From Flavobacteriaceae bacterium (GTDB taxonomy: Bacteria > Bacteroidota > Bacteroidia > Flavobacteriales > Flavobacteriaceae), in NCBI GenBank assembly GCA_013214425.1, contig JABSPN010000135.1, forward strand, positions 1-7,777: a stretch of 7,777 nucleotides of DNA. Direction: 5' to 3'. Positions 7,401 to 7,777 of the stretch are shown here, in pieces. A program made the position numbers and the translations under genes. The notes beneath the pieces are model-generated. The model ran no database searches and had not been told where the DNA came from. It saw only the letters and a program-made list of their open reading frames with translations. How positions within the stretch are numbered: position 1 is the stretch's first letter; every line of letters starts with the position of its first letter.

Positions 7401-7777
7401 AACAAGGATTCTATAATTTAAATTCTATTGCTTACGATAAGAATGGGAACATCTTAAACCTAAGTAGAAATGCAGGAAACGTTGGTCATACCGCTGCTAC
7501 TACGATGGATAATTTAAGTTATACCTATTTGCCGAATACCAATCAATTAGCTAGTGTGACTGATAGTTCCAACAACATAGAAGGATTCAAGGATGGTTAT
7601 ATCAATAGTTCAGATCCAGCAGATGTTGATTATGTCTATGATGCCAATGGAAATATGATTTCTGATAAAAACAAACAGATTACGAGTATTACTTATAATC
7701 ATTTAAACCTTCCAAAGCGAGTGAGTTTTATGAATCCAACTGGAGGTAGTGATAATACCATAGATTATGTATATGAT
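4499..7777 (+). CDS. Secreted DUF6443-type RHS/YD-repeat protein with two inserted lectin-like modules, 3' end cut by window edge
   Basis: The frame is open for 1093 codons to the last base with no stop or frameshift on manual translation. ATG 4499 lies 5 bases past the previous stop and begins a signal peptide (residues 1-19, probable cut LQA|Q). Residues 25-155 match the DUF6443 pattern: NYVKTTTYTVP, YYDGLGRPKQQ, YDQAGRVSRGYLPYY, PYTETVFEESLLNRTLAQAAPGKDW. YD repeats follow (YDYRNRLIEKK at 295, VYDKLDRVM at 316, KYDVLNRPVYTG at 341). Residues 430-577 and 718-868 are two copies of one inserted module. YD backbone lies between them (KGLVTGNMTRVLD, YDKKARPIYM) and resumes after the second (DYAYNIRGWLKQIND at 881, YNYDELNRIKS at 946, YDKNGN at 979, YDANGN at 1047). 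Relatives continue into an RHS-associated core and a variable C-terminal domain, often a toxin or anchor; that part lies outside the window, so its activity cannot be named. Close coupling with the preceding gene implies co-translation and joint function. Confidence 0.9.
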   Translation, partial: MRKIFLSIVTTLVCVVLQAQSQDENYVKTTTYTVPSDEEPTATGTKKIIGVEYYDGLGRPKQQVGVQAAPNGDDFVIPIVYDQAGRVSRGYLPYYQSNNGLYRNNNEVIEELDSIYLLKFPTDLDPLHPNPYTETVFEESLLNRTLAQAAPGKDWSLEDGTHLVEVIYDKNSALEVRKFSVGYIGGSMGTISLVYEDYYPEGELYKTISKDENWDVSSGKSHTVEEFKDKSGNMILKRTYTREGISDIAHDTQYVYDDFGNLTYVLSPEASDNILDTSNNVVNQIIDDLGYQYKYDYRNRLIEKKIPGKGWEYIVYDKLDRVMMTQDQNLKFQGKWLLTKYDVLNRPVYTGLYSSGIARQYMQMFVNAATEVNETRLTSPIAYTDVQLFYSNDVFPNDVNALTILTVNYYDDYNFDSPLTMEASSAVTNLNRVIVDGNKIRKDINSVHWNGGFQTQEGITGDGYLEYTVLHLDKRQMIGLSTSVNLDTNYSYTTIDYSIDTGYDNLVRIRENGVGVSTNVSYVAGDRFRIERLGDQIYYKKNGVTFYQSQHSTSETLYGDASFLHYLSEIEDLTVVNSAYGASFTEKTKGLVTGNMTRVLDTSNFIRTVTHYDKKARPIYMVSQNDYLNTVDVVKTDLDFTGNIMETTTIHTKGTNAPIVTIDQFVYDHQFRLLTQTQQIDNNPKEVIVLNAYNEFGQLVQKKTGAIVDEISTNITNIHRVAQDGNVISKVAIAGWDGNFETEEKLTGDGYIEFTVTEIGKYNMIGLSDPTELLDYSYTSIDYAIYTGSSTGNGDRVLVREEGVNIPIPVTYFVAGDVFRVERTGSTIEYKKNGTTFYTSQTTFTGDLVGDASLGALGSYIKDLKLVNKNSNAGQALQTIDYAYNIRGWLKQINDPAQSLTDDIFAFKINYNTTDTTLGAEALYNGNISETIWKVIVDDEQRAYGYNYDELNRIKSANFGAGVNQTNQQGFYNLNSIAYDKNGNILNLSRNAGNVGHTAATTMDNLSYTYLPNTNQLASVTDSSNNIEGFKDGYINSSDPADVDYVYDANGNMISDKNKQITSITYNHLNLPKRVSFMNPTGGSDNTIDYVYD
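5786..6229 (+). repeat. Lectin-like module, copy 1 (residues 430-577 of the DUF6443 RHS protein)
   Basis: This module is read as LNRVIVDGNKI..., then HWNGGF, TGDGYLEYTV, MIGLS, YSYTTIDYSI, AGDRFRIERLG, YYKKNGVTFYQSQ and GDASF. The pattern of Trp near the start, DGY-E-T, IGLS, IDYAI, GD-FR-ER and KNG-FY resembles the concanavalin/SPRY-like beta-sandwich modules I recall from secreted Bacteroidota proteins; I recall no precise family name. It sits after a YD strand (NYYDDYNFDSP) and before KGLVTGNMTRVLD, which are close together in the relatives I remember. A sugar- or protein-binding role is inference from fold resemblance. Confidence 0.7.
6650..7102 (+). repeat. Lectin-like module, copy 2 (residues 718-868 of the DUF6443 RHS protein)
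   Basis: This is the second copy of the module: IHRVAQDGN, GWDGNF, TGDGYIEFTV, MIGLS, YSYTSIDYAIYTG, VAGDVFRVERTG, EYKKNGTTFYTSQ and GDASL. By hand alignment with copy 1, about 45-50% of residues are identical; copy 2 has a three-residue addition after YTG. It is inserted after YNEFGQLVQKKTG and before QTIDYAYNIRGWLKQIND, both of which look like ordinary YD backbone. The DNA has diverged throughout, so this is an old duplication or independent acquisition of related modules, not an assembly artefact. Confidence 0.7.

Overview
This is an AT-rich window, all coding on the + strand, with the marks of a marine or environmental Flavobacteriia/Bacteroidota genome. Start codons have A-rich leaders with no Shine-Dalgarno sequence, and signal peptides end in A|Q. 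The intergenic hairpin (TCATACT...AGTATGA around GAGCCTGTCGA) is of a kind I recall from flavobacterial intergenic DNA, and both large proteins belong to RHS/YD-repeat families that are especially common in this phylum. I cannot assign a genus.

Layout: (1) Positions 1-689 hold the 3' part of a DNA/RNA non-specific endonuclease (NUC1, Serratia-nuclease fold). The reading frame is already open at base 1, so the true start lies outside the window. (2) Positions 690-1010 are non-coding: two small hairpins just past the nuclease, a C-rich tandem 7-mer, AT-rich imperfect repeats, and a weak promoter-like sequence. (3) Positions 1011-4493 encode a complete 1160-residue secreted RHS/YD protein that lacks the RHS-associated core and any toxin tip. 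(4) Only 5 bases later, 4499 to the window end encodes a second secreted protein, a DUF6443-type RHS/YD protein that is cut off at the right edge after 1093 codons. I translated it by hand and it is open throughout.

The two RHS genes look like one operon making two exported parts of a single system. The first resembles the N-terminal, non-toxin half of a YD-repeat shell. The second carries the DUF6443 head and the YD backbone leading towards an RHS core and probable variable C-terminus beyond the window. By analogy with the TcB/TcC cocoon of ABC toxins they may assemble into a shared shell; this is inference.

The most notable signal is a duplicated lectin-like module of about 150 residues inside the second RHS protein (5786-6229 and 6650-7102). 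The copies are about 45-50% identical by my hand alignment. Each sits between YD-backbone segments that appear to continue normally on either side, so the backbone seems to carry two inserted binding-type domains. A second oddity is a pair of C-X8-C motifs in a beta-rich insertion of the first RHS protein.
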